NCBI RefSeq assembly: GCF_000217955.3
Contig: NZ_AFOY02000015.1
Coordinates: 496,001-560,000, forward strand
Direction of reading: 5' to 3'
Origin: Pseudomonas fluorescens HK44
GTDB lineage: Bacteria > Pseudomonadota > Gammaproteobacteria > Pseudomonadales > Pseudomonadaceae
Length of the DNA: 64,000 nt
This document shows positions 28,864 through 37,619 of this stretch, piece after piece. Under the pieces are notes generated by a model, which was not told the DNA's origin, did no database searches, and worked only from the letters and a program-made list of their open reading frames with translations. The position numbers and the translations under genes were made by a program. Within the stretch, counting starts at the first letter, position 1. Each line of letters opens with the position of its first letter.

Positions 28864-29643
28864 CTATCCGAATCGACCGGTGATGTAGTCTTCCGTCTGC
28901 TTCATTTTTGGCATGGTGAAGATCGTGTCGGTTACGTCATGCTCAATCAATTCGCCCATAAACATAAAAGCGGTGTAGTCCGATACCCGTGCGGCTTGCT
29001 GCATGTTGTGGGTGACGATGATGACGGTGTATTGCTCTTTCAATTCAGTAATTAACTGCTCTATCCGTCCGGTGGAAATCGGGTCAAGAGCGGAAGTTGG
29101 CTCATCCAGGAGTAATACTTGTGGCCGCAAAGCGATGGTGCGCGCTATACACAGGCGCTGCTGTTGGCCGCCAGACAGACTCTGTGCGCTCTGTTTGAGC
29201 TTATCCTTTACCTCGTCCCAAAGCGCGGCCCCATTCAAGGCTTGCTCGACGCGTGCATCCATCTCATGACGGGAGAGCTGTTCATGGTGGCGCACGGCGT
29301 AGGCAATGTTGTCGTAGATTGACATTGGAAACGGTACCGGTTTTTGGAACACCATGCCGATATGGCTACGCAGGCGATTCATTGAGTAACCGGGAGCGAG
29401 AATATTCTCTCCGTTGAGCAGCACTTCGCCGCGCGCTTCCTGCTTCGGGTACATGGCGTAGATACGGTTGAACACTCGCAGCAGCGTCGACTTCCCGCAA
29501 CCTGATGGCCCAATGATCGCCGTGATGCGTTTCTCTGGAATATCCATATCGATCGACTTCAGAGAACGCTGGTTATTGTAAAAAAATTCCAGGCCACGAA
29601 CTCGAATTTTAGTTCTTTCGTTGGCAAGGTCACGACTATTCAT
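28864..29643 (-). CDS. pstB: Phosphate ABC transporter ATP-binding protein PstB
   Basis: A 259-residue ABC ATPase for high-affinity phosphate import. Walker A is [18 protein letters not shown], the signature is [12 protein letters not shown] and Walker B is [12 protein letters not shown]; the PstB-specific [19 protein letters not shown] is present. The ATG overlaps the pstA stop by one base. It is the last gene of the unit; no phoU follows, since the next gene at 28776 is convergent. Base composition of the pst genes appears lower in G+C than the flanking genes. Confidence 0.95.
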   Translation of the reverse strand: MNSRDLANERTKIRVRGLEFFYNNQRSLKSIDMDIPEKRITAIIGPSGCGKSTLLRVFNRIYAMYPKQEARGEVLLNGENILAPGYSMNRLRSHIGMVFQKPVPFPMSIYDNIAYAVRHHEQLSRHEMDARVEQALNGAALWDEVKDKLKQSAQSLSGGQQQRLCIARTIALRPQVLLLDEPTSALDPISTGRIEQLITELKEQYTVIIVTHNMQQAARVSDYTAFMFMGELIEHDVTDTIFTMPKMKQTEDYITGRFG

Positions 29644-30515
29644 CAGGTCAACCTATTGCGCAAAAGGATCAAACGGGACAGTAAACTGAGTATCAGTACA
29701 AACAATGTCAGCACTAATGCACCGGCCCAGGCTAGCGAGTGCCAGTCATCGAACGGGCTCATGGCGTACTGAAAAATCACCACAGGAACGCTGGCAATCG
29801 GTTTGAGAAGATTGCTGCTCCAGAACTGGTTACCAAATGCGGTAAACAGTAGCGGCGCTGTTTCACCGGTGATTCTGGCCAGCGCGAGAAGTACCCCGGT
29901 CACCACACCCGCTTTCGCCGCTCGCAATACGATTTGCAACGTCAACTTCCATTGTGGAACGCCTAATGCCAGCGCGGCTTCCCGCAGTGTTGAGGGTTGC
30001 AACTGAAGCATCTCGTCAGTTGTCCTCACCACCACCGGAATCACCAATAGCGCCAATGCCAGAGCACCGGCGATAGCAGAGAAACCGACCTGATGGTTCG
30101 TCAGTATGTTCAATGGCAGGATAACGCCGGTGTAAATGAACAAACCCAACACAATGGACGGTGCCGAAAGCAGAATGTCGTTAATAAAACGGACGGTGTT
30201 GCCCAGACGCGAATGTCGCGCAAACTCTGCTAACCAGACTCCCGCCATCAAACCAATTGGCGTGCCGATCAACAGGGCGATAGCTGACATCAGAGCACTG
30301 CCATAGAACGCATTTGCCAGACCACCTTCCGTACCAGGCGGCGGTGTCATCTGAGTAAAGAGGCGAAGATTGAGCGCCTGAAGTCCGTTGATTACCGTGG
30401 TCATCAGAATCCAGACCAGCCAAATGAGGCCGAAAGCAGTGGCGCCACAACTGAGCACCATTGCAACCCGATTCTTTAAGGCCCGGCGTTGGTAGAGACG
30501 TTCATTGCCGGTCAT
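29643..30515 (-). CDS. pstA: Phosphate ABC transporter permease PstA
   Basis: A 290-residue inner-membrane permease with six predicted helices. PstA features are [35 protein letters not shown], the EAA loop around [20 protein letters not shown] and the C-terminal [18 protein letters not shown]. Length equals the compact E. coli form (about 296), not the long PstA of about 500 residues known from Pseudomonas core pst loci. It overlaps pstC by four bases and pstB by one. Confidence 0.94.
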   Translation of the reverse strand: MTGNERLYQRRALKNRVAMVLSCGATAFGLIWLVWILMTTVINGLQALNLRLFTQMTPPPGTEGGLANAFYGSALMSAIALLIGTPIGLMAGVWLAEFARHSRLGNTVRFINDILLSAPSIVLGLFIYTGVILPLNILTNHQVGFSAIAGALALALLVIPVVVRTTDEMLQLQPSTLREAALALGVPQWKLTLQIVLRAAKAGVVTGVLLALARITGETAPLLFTAFGNQFWSSNLLKPIASVPVVIFQYAMSPFDDWHSLAWAGALVLTLFVLILSLLSRLILLRNRLT

Positions 30516-31522
30516 AGACCCTCCTTGCGTGAAAGCCGCACAAGCAGGAGTCGTGCTAACGCCAATACGATAAATGTGACGATAAACAGCAAGAAACCCA
30601 GTGCGATGAGCGCCGAACGATGCAGGTCTGTATAGGCTTCGCTGAACTCGTTGGCGATTACCGAAGCAATGGAGCTGCTCGGCATCAGCAACGAAGCAGA
30701 GAACTGTTGAGCATTACCCAGCACGAAAGTCACCGCCATGGTCTCGCCCAGCGCGCGTCCAAGTCCCAGAAATATACCTCCGACCACCGCAGACCGTGTG
30801 TAAGGCAGAACGATGTCCCAGACCACTTCCCAAGTGGTACTGCCAAGCGCGTAAGCAGACTCTTTGAGGGTTGTGGGAACGCTACGAAACACCTCATGCA
30901 TGACTGAGGTAATGAAGGGCATGATCATGATTGCCAAGACGATGCCCGCTGTCAGCATGCCGATTCCTAATGGAGGGCCTTGAAACAGCGAACCGACCAA
31001 AGGAAGCGCACCCAGATAGTCATTGATCCAGGGCGACAGATATTCCGCCATGAACGGGCCGAAAACGAACAAACCCCACATGCCATAGATAATCGATGGA
31101 ATCCCTGCGAGCAATTCAACCGCCGAAGCAACGGGCATCCGCAGCCAAGGCGGTGCTACTTCAGTCAGAAAAATCGCAATGCCAAAACTGACGGGAACCG
31201 CAATCAGCAACGCCAGAAAAGACGTCACGAGGGTGCCGTAAATCGGCACCAAGGCTCCAAAGTGGTTATTAACGGCATCCCACTCAGTGCTTGTTAGAAA
31301 ATCGAGACCAAAGGTCTTGAGCGCAAGACTGCCGCCCCAAAGTGTTGATATTGCGATGCTCGCCAGAAGCACCAGCACCAGCATCGCTGCTCCCAGCATC
31401 GAACGCTTGAACCATAGATCATGACGCTGATCACGAGCAGCACGCATATCACTCGTAACGTCACTAGTGTAATGGGTCATGACCAGAGGTTGGACTGTGT
31501 CATTCATTATAAATCTGCTCAC
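30512..31522 (-). CDS. pstC: Phosphate ABC transporter permease PstC
   Basis: A permease of about 336 residues with six or seven helices and PstC hallmarks: FFxG-type LAxx segment SLALKTFGLDFLTSTEWDAV, GIPSIIYGMWGLFVFGP, and the EAA loop LKESAYALGSTTWEVVWDIV with GLGRALGETMAVTFVLGNA. The start is uncertain: GTG at 31522 has GGAGG nine bases upstream and is preferred; ATG at 31507 lacks a ribosome site. Compact, E. coli-like size. The ribosome site may be masked by a hairpin (see 31530-31566). Confidence 0.93.
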   Translation of the reverse strand: MSRFIMNDTVQPLVMTHYTSDVTSDMRAARDQRHDLWFKRSMLGAAMLVLVLLASIAISTLWGGSLALKTFGLDFLTSTEWDAVNNHFGALVPIYGTLVTSFLALLIAVPVSFGIAIFLTEVAPPWLRMPVASAVELLAGIPSIIYGMWGLFVFGPFMAEYLSPWINDYLGALPLVGSLFQGPPLGIGMLTAGIVLAIMIMPFITSVMHEVFRSVPTTLKESAYALGSTTWEVVWDIVLPYTRSAVVGGIFLGLGRALGETMAVTFVLGNAQQFSASLLMPSSSIASVIANEFSEAYTDLHRSALIALGFLLFIVTFIVLALARLLLVRLSRKEGL

Positions 31523-31529
31523 AAACAAA

Positions 31530-31566
31530 CCCCTCCGCCAGGCAAAAAAACACGCTGGGGAAGGGG
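31530..31566 (-). promoter_or_regulatory. pstS-pstC intergenic hairpin covering the pstC ribosome site
   Basis: CCCCTCC at 31530-31536 can pair with GGAAGGGG at 31559-31566, with one bulged A. On the transcript (minus strand) the first segment is the GGAGGGG that serves as the pstC ribosome site, and a run of seven U lies in the loop. This could lower pstC translation or terminate part of the transcripts after pstS, consistent with more binding protein than permease. Confidence 0.4.
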
Positions 31567-31585
31567 TGTTTTAGGTGTTGCTGGA

Positions 31586-32602
31586 TCAATGGGCGAAGTC
31601 GGACTTCCAATAACCTTCGATCCGCTTCACAAGAGAGTCAGGCAAGGCTACATAGTCCAGCGCCGAGGCCTGTTGTTGACCGTTCTCCAACGACCATTTG
31701 AAGAAGTTGAAGGCGGCTTGGCTTTGCTCGGCATTCTTTGGCTGTTTGTACATGATGATCCAAGTCGTCGCCGTGATCGGCCATGCGCTATCGCCAGGGG
31801 CGTTGGTCATGATCAGGTTGAAATCCTTGGCGTTAGCCCAGTCCGCAGTGTCGGCAGCCGCTTGGAAAGCTTTGGAATCGGGTTGAATGAATTTCCCGGC
31901 AGCGTTCTTCAGCTGCGCGTGAGTCATCTTGTTTTGCAGGGCATAGGCGTACTCAACATAACCGATTGAGTTTTTGATCTGCTTGACGTAGGCAGAGACA
32001 CCTTCGTTGCCTTTGCCACCCACACCGACCGGCCAAGGCACAGTGGTGCCGAAACCGATTTTCGATTTCCAGCCATCACTCACTTTAGAGAGGTAGTTGG
32101 TGAAGTTATAGGAGGTGCCTGAGCCGTCAGAACGGTGGACGACGGTGATTTTACTGCCGGGCAGTTTCATGTTCGGGTTCAGTGCGGCGATAGCCGGGTC
32201 GTTCCAAACAGTAATCTCGCCAAGGAAGATTTTTGCCAAGGTCTCACCGTCGAGCTTCAATTGGCCCGCCGCGATACCATCGATGTTCATCACCGGCACG
32301 ATGCCGCCAATGACACTGGGAAACTGGCCCAGGCCACCGGCCTTGAGTTCATCAACTGACAATGGGGCATCGGAGGCACCAAAGTCTACTGTTGCCGCCT
32401 TAATCTGGGCGATACCTCCACCCGACCCAATCGACTGGTAATTGATGCGGTTGCTAGAGCTTTTACTGTAGTCCTGCGACCACTTGGACAAAACCGGATA
32501 AACAAAGCTGGAGCCTGCACCGGTAACATCGGTTGCATGAGCAACGCTACTCAGGCAGAGGGAAGCCAGCAAGACAGACAGGCTTTTTTTAGTCAGCAAC
32601 AT
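31586..32602 (-). CDS. pstS: Phosphate-binding protein PstS
   Basis: A 338-residue periplasmic phosphate-binding protein. The signal peptide ends at VAHA, and the mature start TDVTGAGSSFVYPVLSKW is classical PstS. Phosphate-binding loops GSGGGIAQIKAATVDFGASD and HRSDGSGTSYNFTNYLS are intact. ATG at 32602 and the GTG just before it at 32605 are both possible starts; GAGG lies upstream. It is the first gene of pstSCAB and its promoter region holds a weak Pho-box-like sequence. Confidence 0.95.
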   Translation of the reverse strand: MLLTKKSLSVLLASLCLSSVAHATDVTGAGSSFVYPVLSKWSQDYSKSSSNRINYQSIGSGGGIAQIKAATVDFGASDAPLSVDELKAGGLGQFPSVIGGIVPVMNIDGIAAGQLKLDGETLAKIFLGEITVWNDPAIAALNPNMKLPGSKITVVHRSDGSGTSYNFTNYLSKVSDGWKSKIGFGTTVPWPVGVGGKGNEGVSAYVKQIKNSIGYVEYAYALQNKMTHAQLKNAAGKFIQPDSKAFQAAADTADWANAKDFNLIMTNAPGDSAWPITATTWIIMYKQPKNAEQSQAAFNFFKWSLENGQQQASALDYVALPDSLVKRIEGYWKSDFAH

Positions 32603-32605
32603 CAC

Positions 32606-32939
32606 GGCAAGACCTCAATGGAAGGGGCTAAGTGGAATGACCCACCTATCAAAGAAGTGACGATTTAATTCCTGAAATATTTCTGTCTGATGACAATCAG
32701 GGTGAGCTCAGTAATATTCTGAAATAATGTTAATTATTCACATTCACTCGCTTGTACGCCGTGAAATGGACGACCGTACGGATTGACATCAACGGAGCGG
32801 CCGATTCGACCCAAGCCAGGCACTGGGGCAGTTGGCGATTGATGCCGCGACTCCCCAGCGTACCTGCTACCGTTCAGATACTGTCTAAACCTTATTGCTT
32901 GAGACTCGAAATGGGTCGTTCCATCAAGAGGAGATTCCC
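32606..32939. other. Divergent promoter region pstS / TSUP gene
   Basis: This 334-base stretch has no gene with recognisable family features; a 193-residue frame across it is out of phase with the real TSUP gene and is a shadow. It is AT-rich around 32660-32760, as expected for promoters of pstS (leftward) and the permease gene at 32940 (rightward), and contains the Pho-box candidate listed separately. Confidence 0.45.
32679..32696 (-). promoter_or_regulatory. Weak Pho-box candidate upstream of pstS
   Basis: On the minus strand TTGTCATCAGACAGAAAT resembles the Pho box (two CTGTCAT-like heptads, four-base linker): the first heptad matches six of seven, the second about three. It lies 77-94 bases before the pstS start, a suitable place for PhoB. 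The poor second half keeps confidence low. Confidence 0.35.
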
Positions 32940-33323
32940 ATGCCAGCGTGGCTCTTGTTCGCAGTCATCGGAACTTTGGGAGGGGTTGCTGCCGGTTTTT
33001 TTGGTATTGGTGGGGGCATTGTCATCGTGCCGGCACTCATTTACTGGGCGGGGTTCTCTCAACACATGGCAACCGGAACCTCCCTGGCCGTGCTGTTACC
33101 GCCCATCGGGCTCGCCGCAGCGGTTGAGTATTACCGGTTTGGAAACGTGGATGTGCGTGCGGCAATCATCATTGCTGCAACCATGTTCCTGGGTTCATGG
33201 CTGGGGGCCAGATTTGCCAATCATATGCAGGGGCCGCACCTTCGCCTCATGTTTGGCCTTTTTGTCTGTGGCCTGGGCGTCTACCTGGTTTACGGCGCTG
33301 GCGAACGCCTTGGCTGGTTTTGA
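32940..33323 (+). CDS. TSUP (TauE/SafE)-family membrane protein, short form
   Basis: A 127-residue membrane protein with about four helices and the TSUP motif GFFGIGGGIVIVPALIYWAG near the N-terminus. Family members of ~250 residues have two such halves and export sulfite, sulfonates or related anions; this one corresponds to a single half. Short single-domain versions exist and may work as dimers. The ATG at 32940 follows AAGAGGAG and was preferred to a start 15 codons upstream. Confidence 0.82.
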   Translation: MPAWLLFAVIGTLGGVAAGFFGIGGGIVIVPALIYWAGFSQHMATGTSLAVLLPPIGLAAAVEYYRFGNVDVRAAIIIAATMFLGSWLGARFANHMQGPHLRLMFGLFVCGLGVYLVYGAGERLGWF

Positions 33324-33497
33324 ATGTCGCTAAGCGATGTGTGTCGGATGGCAGGGCACGGCCGGTAGTCGTTGCATCTCGTTTGTCACCAGCGTTTGGC
33401 TAAACTTAAAAAATCGGGAGTGAACTGAAACCTGAGTGATAGCGGCGATCATCGGATCTGGCTTGGCATCAAGACGGGACTCCCAAAGGAGACGACT

Positions 33498-33788
33498 ATG
33501 TATGCGGTGATAAGAACCTACCTGGGTACTGGAGCACAGCAGCTTTTCAAACTCTTGGAAGAGCGCAAGGCCGATGTCGAAGCCGCCCTGCGGACAGTGC
33601 CTGGCCTCGTCAGCTACACGCTGCTGAATACGGGTGATGGTGTTACGGCGGTGACTGTTTGCACGGACAAGGCCGGCAGCGATGCGAGCTTGAAAGTCGC
33701 GCGCGAGTGGATTCAAAAAAATGCCTCACATATCCACGCGAGCCCGCCGATCGTCACGGAAGGCCCGGTCATTGTGCAGATCAAATAG
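33498..33788 (+). CDS. Small hypothetical protein, ABM-like
   Basis: A 96-residue soluble protein (MYAVIRTYLGTGAQQLFKLL ... VPGLVSYTLLNTGDGVTAVT). The beta-alpha-beta pattern with VPGLVSY resembles ferredoxin-like antibiotic-biosynthesis-monooxygenase (ABM) folds, but no catalytic residues are evident. AAGGAGACG precedes the ATG and a strong terminator follows, so it is a monocistronic gene. Function unknown. Confidence 0.72.
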   Translation: MYAVIRTYLGTGAQQLFKLLEERKADVEAALRTVPGLVSYTLLNTGDGVTAVTVCTDKAGSDASLKVAREWIQKNASHIHASPPIVTEGPVIVQIK

Positions 33789-33837
33789 CGCCGTTCCGGT
33801 TGATGTCACGACACTATCGCTCCCCGGCACACAAAGC

Positions 33838-33861
33838 GGGCGCCTTCAAGGCGCCCGTTTT
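33838..33861 (+). terminator. Rho-independent terminator
   Basis: GGGCGCCTT pairs with AAGGCGCCC around a two-base C-A turn (GGGCGCCTTCAAGGCGCCC), followed by TTTT. It ends the transcript of the gene at 33498-33788 and lies directly before the convergent gene ending at 33865. Confidence 0.85.
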
Positions 33862-33864
33862 CAT

Positions 33865-34137
33865 TCACTTCGCCGCCTGCGCCCGCAAGCGTCTGCCGAT
33901 CACATCCATCAAATCGCACCCATCGCGCAACGGAATGGCCAACAGCTTGGCAAAGTCGGCCAGCACCACCGTGTCGCTCTCGATGTCGGCACGAAAGGCG
34001 ATATTTTCCAGCACCTGAGTGACGGTGCGGATGCGGTAGTCGGCGGTGGCTTGCAGCACGTCGAGTGGGGCTTGGGTGTCGATGAGCAGGGAGGCCGGGA
34101 TCAGGTCGATTCCGGTGAGGGGCATGTATCTATCCAT
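33865..34137 (-). CDS. Small hypothetical protein
   Basis: A 90-residue soluble protein (MDRYMPLTGIDLIPASLLID ... RDGCDLMDVIGRRLRAQAAK). GGAG lies eight bases before the ATG. It is predicted mostly helical with no recognised motif. It looks like a conserved Pseudomonas hypothetical protein from its balanced composition and codon use, but I cannot assign a family. Tail-to-tail with the preceding gene across the terminator. Confidence 0.65.
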   Translation of the reverse strand: MDRYMPLTGIDLIPASLLIDTQAPLDVLQATADYRIRTVTQVLENIAFRADIESDTVVLADFAKLLAIPLRDGCDLMDVIGRRLRAQAAK

Positions 34138-34355
34138 GGGTGAAACTCCGAATCAGATTTAAAGGGCTGATCCGATCAATAGGTCGCCAAACCCGTTCGC
34201 CATATGGGCGACGGGGCGGACTATAAGCTTCATCCAATCAGGGGGCAAGGTGAGGGATTCCGAGGCTGCTGTAGGATCTGTATTGACGCGGCCCCGGACC
34301 TTTCATGTCCACAGATAGAGCCACATCGCGCATAGGTTTCGCAGGGCAGAGAAGC

Positions 34356-34361
34356 TATACT
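34356..34361 (+). promoter_or_regulatory. -10-like hexamer very close to a start codon
   Basis: TATACT lies eight bases before the ATG of the sce7726-type gene. If used, transcription would start within a few bases of the ATG and the message would be leaderless or nearly so, which fits the absence of a ribosome site. No good -35 element is seen 17 bases upstream, so this is tentative. Confidence 0.35.
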
Positions 34362-34369
34362 CCTGCGCC

Positions 34370-34966
34370 ATGCACACTCCAGATCATATCCGCGAATTGC
34401 TCAAAACATGGGTCGCCAAGACCATGCCTCATGCTGAAGACGATGTTTTCATCGGCGAGCTTTGCTTCATCAACAAAGCGAGGCGTGCAGATCTTGTACA
34501 CGCTAACGGCCAGCTAACGGCATTCGAAATAAAGTCCGCATCAGATAGCCTGTCCAGGTGGGAAGGGCAGCAGGAAGCTTATCTCACGTGCTTTGATCAG
34601 GTATGGCTTTGCTGTCATTCCAAGCACCTGGAAAAAGCCTTTGGCGTCACTCATAAAAGCGTTGGGATTCTGGTGGTTGACGACCTTGGATCTATCGCCG
34701 TGGTCAGGAAGGCCACGCACAATAAATTGCGCGATAAGTTCACGCTGACGGGTCTTTTGTGGCGGTCCGAGTTAGATGAGATCTGTAAAGAATTTCAAGT
34801 AGAAACGAAAAGCGCGATGAAAATAAAAGAAGTACGCCTCGAAGTCGCAGAGGCGCTGGAGTGGGAGTTGATCCGAGATAAGGTTTTAAGCAGGCTTAAA
34901 ACTCGTTACTCAGTAGGTCAGAGCATGTCGTCAATGGAAAGTATGTCGCCATCATTTTCGTATTGA
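34370..34966 (+). CDS. sce7726-family protein, PD-(D/E)xK nuclease-like
   Basis: A 198-residue protein with a nuclease-like core: GELCFINKARRADLVHANG then LTAFEIKSASDSLSRW. The pattern Glu ... Arg-x-Asp ... Glu-x-Lys matches the sce7726 family and the PD-(D/E)xK fold, and suggests metal-dependent nucleic-acid cleavage. The C-terminal 80 residues are charged and family-poor. It is AT-richer than neighbouring genes. It overlaps tail-to-tail by 49 bases with the Beta-family gene on the other strand, an arrangement suggesting a two-gene module. Substrate and role are unknown; defence against phage is a hypothesis. Confidence 0.75.
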   Translation: MHTPDHIRELLKTWVAKTMPHAEDDVFIGELCFINKARRADLVHANGQLTAFEIKSASDSLSRWEGQQEAYLTCFDQVWLCCHSKHLEKAFGVTHKSVGILVVDDLGSIAVVRKATHNKLRDKFTLTGLLWRSELDEICKEFQVETKSAMKIKEVRLEVAEALEWELIRDKVLSRLKTRYSVGQSMSSMESMSPSFSY

Positions 34967-35978
34967 AGAAACTGTAGCGTTGCGCAAATGTGCTGGTTGG
35001 CTCTAAAGCCGTTCCATACTCCATTGTTGCCATATCGTTCATTGGTTTGGCTTATCCGACTATATTCCCTGGTTGCCCAGCAAAAATCGTCACCATGGTA
35101 ATCGGGTAGTTGACGGATTTCTCTGGCTAGCTGGACGTAGTTTTCAAATTCTTTATCTCTTCCCAATCGCTTCAACCACCATTCGTTAGGTACGTAATAA
35201 CTGGCGAAGGGTATGACGGCCATGCCTTGAATGTACTCGACTGCGGCGCCAGGGTTGGTGCCCGCATAATCGCCATAAATGAGGTTTATTGAGTCGTTGA
35301 GTTGTCTGGCTTCAGCTTGCCAGACAATGTCGTGACATAGGGCGGTGCTGGAGCTGCCGGATTGAGGCTTTTGACTTGGAAAAGATGAGCTGACAAGCGC
35401 CACGCCATACACCTCGTAGTTATCCAGGGCGGATAAACTGTGGTCGAGTGTGCCGCCATTTATGGTGGATATTGGAGATCTATCTCCAAAGTCCAGAATC
35501 ACAAGTATATTTTCTGGATCGGGTATGGCATCCAGAATGCTCATGGCTCTGTCCCAGCTTGGGCCCGCGATTTCAGAGGGGCAAGCAACCCTGATTGCGA
35601 TGGTGTCAAACTCAGCTAGCAGTAGCCTTGCCTGTTGTATGATGTCTCGGGCGTTGTCGGTGTCTAACCAGGAGACGACCGGTATCAATGAACTGTTTTT
35701 AGCTTTTACCTCTACAAACCAATTGCGTTTGTTTTCGAAGTGATTGTTGGGGTTGTGTAGATCTCTTTCACCTATCACGTCATTGGCAATGTCTAGCGCA
35801 GATCTGGATATGTCCATCAAATAAGCGTAGTCACCCAGTCTGCGAGAAAATCATTAAGGTGGCGTTCTATGCCTCTCATGTTGAGCAGAGGGGACACTAA
35901 TTCCTTACGAGCATCTTCCAGATTGATCAGTGCTTTTACATCGTTCTGGCCAACTTTCATACACGGTATGTAAAGCAT
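34918..35978 (-). pseudogene. Beta-family protein gene, apparently frameshifted
   Basis: Two frames together encode one Beta-family (T4 beta / sce7725-like) protein. Frame 1 starts at ATG 35978 (AGGAAGG five bases upstream) and gives MLYIPCMKVGQNDVKALINL, ending after ADWVTTLI at a TGA at 35817. Frame 2 continues from the next phase: GDYAYLMDISRSALDIAN and ~300 further residues to 34918. Adding one G to the GGG at 35834-35836 would join them as DWGDYAYLMDI. Whether this is a real mutation, a sequencing error or programmed frameshifting cannot be decided here. Pairs with the sce7726-type gene; a role in phage exclusion is inferred from the family name only. Confidence 0.72.
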
Positions 35979-36173
35979 GCGTACCTTCCTTTGGTGGGTG
36001 TGGATTGAGCGTAGATCTCTTTTTCCTAACGAACTCTCAGTGATGTATCTGCGTATTTCTGATTGGTTTATCCGGCCGAGGTGTAAACAGTTGGTTTCGA
36101 TTAATTGTGTTTATTACTCATTCCACCCTCCGTAGAATCCCGTCACGGCATCCCCATCCGAGACGGAACCTCC

Positions 36174-37532
36174 ATGCAAACCCCAACAACCCAACGCCCC
36201 CTCTGGCAAACCTACCTCCTGTTCCTGGCCCCCATGGTCCTGTCGAACTTCCTCCAGTCCATGTCAGGCACGATCAACAGCATCTACATCGGCCAAATGC
36301 TCGGCACTCAAGCCCTGGCGGCTGTGTCCGGAATGTTCCCGATTGTGTTTTTCTTCATCGCGCTGGTCATCGGCCTTGGTGCGGGGGCAGGGGTGTTGAT
36401 TGGTCAGGCGTGGGGGGCGCGGGAGCCGCAGATGGTCAAGGCGATTGCCGGGACGACGTTGCTGTTGGGGGCGATGATCGGCTTGGTGGCGGCGGTGGTG
36501 GGGAGTGTGTTGGCGCGGCCGGCGTTGCAGGGGTTGGGGACGCCGGCGGATGTGCTGGACGATGCGGTGGCGTATGCGCAGGTGATGATGTGGACCCTGC
36601 CGTCGCTGTTGGTCTATGTGCTGTTTACCCAGTTGTTGCGTGGGGTCAGCGATACGCTGTCGCCACTGGTGGCGTTGCTGGTGTCGACGTGTATCGGGCT
36701 GGCGCTGACGCCGGCGTTGATTCGCGGTTGGTTCGGCTTGCCGCCGATGGGCATTCAGAGTGCGGCGTATGCCGGGTTGGCGGGTAACCTGTCGGCTATG
36801 GGGCTGTTGGCGTGGCGGTTGCTTCGCAAGGGGCATCCGTTGGCGCCGGATCGGGCGTTTTTTGCGGCGATGCGGCTGGACCTGGAGATCCTTGGCAAAG
36901 TGCTGCGCATCGGCCTGCCCACCGGGTTGCAGATGGTGGTGCTGTCGCTGTCGGAGCTGGTGATTCTGGCGCTGGTCAACCAGCACGGTTCCCAGGCGAC
37001 GGCGGCGTACGGGGCGGTGACGCAGATCGTCAATTACGTGCAATTCCCGGCGCTGTCGATTGCGATCACGGCGTCGATCCTCGGCGCCCAGGCCATCGGG
37101 GCAGGGCGCATCGAACGCATCGGGCCGATCCTGCGCACCGGGCTGTTGATCAATGTGTGGCTGACCGGGGGCCTGGTGGTGCTGGGTTATTTGCTGTCGC
37201 ACTGGTTGCTGGGGTTGTTCCTCACCGATCCGTCCACCCAGGCTATGGCCGAACACCTGTTGCACATCATGCTCTGGAGCCTGCTGGTGTTTGGCTTCCA
37301 GGCGGTCATCGGCGGCATCATGCGCGCCAGCGGCACGGTGATGGTGCCGGTAGCGATTGCGATCATGTGCGTGGTCGGGGTGCAGTTGCCAATGGCGTAT
37401 TTATTGGATGCGCGGTTCGGATTGCAAGGGGTGTGGATGGCGTTTCCGCTGGCTTACCTGAGCATGCTGGCGTTGCAGACGGCGTATTACACCATGATCT
37501 GGCAGCACCAGAAGATCGAGCGGCTGGTGTAA
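36174..37532 (+). CDS. MATE-family multidrug/cation antiporter
   Basis: A 452-residue inner-membrane efflux protein with twelve predicted helices in two halves. Family motifs are LAPMVLSNFLQSMSGTINSI, IGLGAGAGVLIGQAWGARE and, in the second half, LPTGLQMVVLSLSELVILAL with GSQATAAYGAVTQIVNYVQF. It expels cationic drugs by Na+ or H+ antiport; substrate not predictable. The ATG at 36174 fits the family start. It is monocistronic and convergent with the lactate permease. Confidence 0.92.
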   Translation: MQTPTTQRPLWQTYLLFLAPMVLSNFLQSMSGTINSIYIGQMLGTQALAAVSGMFPIVFFFIALVIGLGAGAGVLIGQAWGAREPQMVKAIAGTTLLLGAMIGLVAAVVGSVLARPALQGLGTPADVLDDAVAYAQVMMWTLPSLLVYVLFTQLLRGVSDTLSPLVALLVSTCIGLALTPALIRGWFGLPPMGIQSAAYAGLAGNLSAMGLLAWRLLRKGHPLAPDRAFFAAMRLDLEILGKVLRIGLPTGLQMVVLSLSELVILALVNQHGSQATAAYGAVTQIVNYVQFPALSIAITASILGAQAIGAGRIERIGPILRTGLLINVWLTGGLVVLGYLLSHWLLGLFLTDPSTQAMAEHLLHIMLWSLLVFGFQAVIGGIMRASGTVMVPVAIAIMCVVGVQLPMAYLLDARFGLQGVWMAFPLAYLSMLALQTAYYTMIWQHQKIERLV

Positions 37533-37619
37533 GAGGAGGGCGATGCTGGCCGCCAGGCTTCATGCCCGGTTGAAGATCCCGGGCGTGGAGCTAAAGGAAA
37601 ACAACCCGCCTGGTGTCGA

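Noticed and set aside
32752..33333. 193-residue plus-strand frame before and across the TSUP gene
   Set aside because: It is out of phase with the TSUP protein, which has the GFFGIGGG motif, good ribosome site and hydrophobic helices.
36107..37265. Long Gln/His/Arg-rich and Gly/Val-rich frames opposite or beside the MATE gene
   Set aside because: Typical high-GC shadow frames; composition is biased and they have no motifs, unlike the twelve-helix MATE protein.
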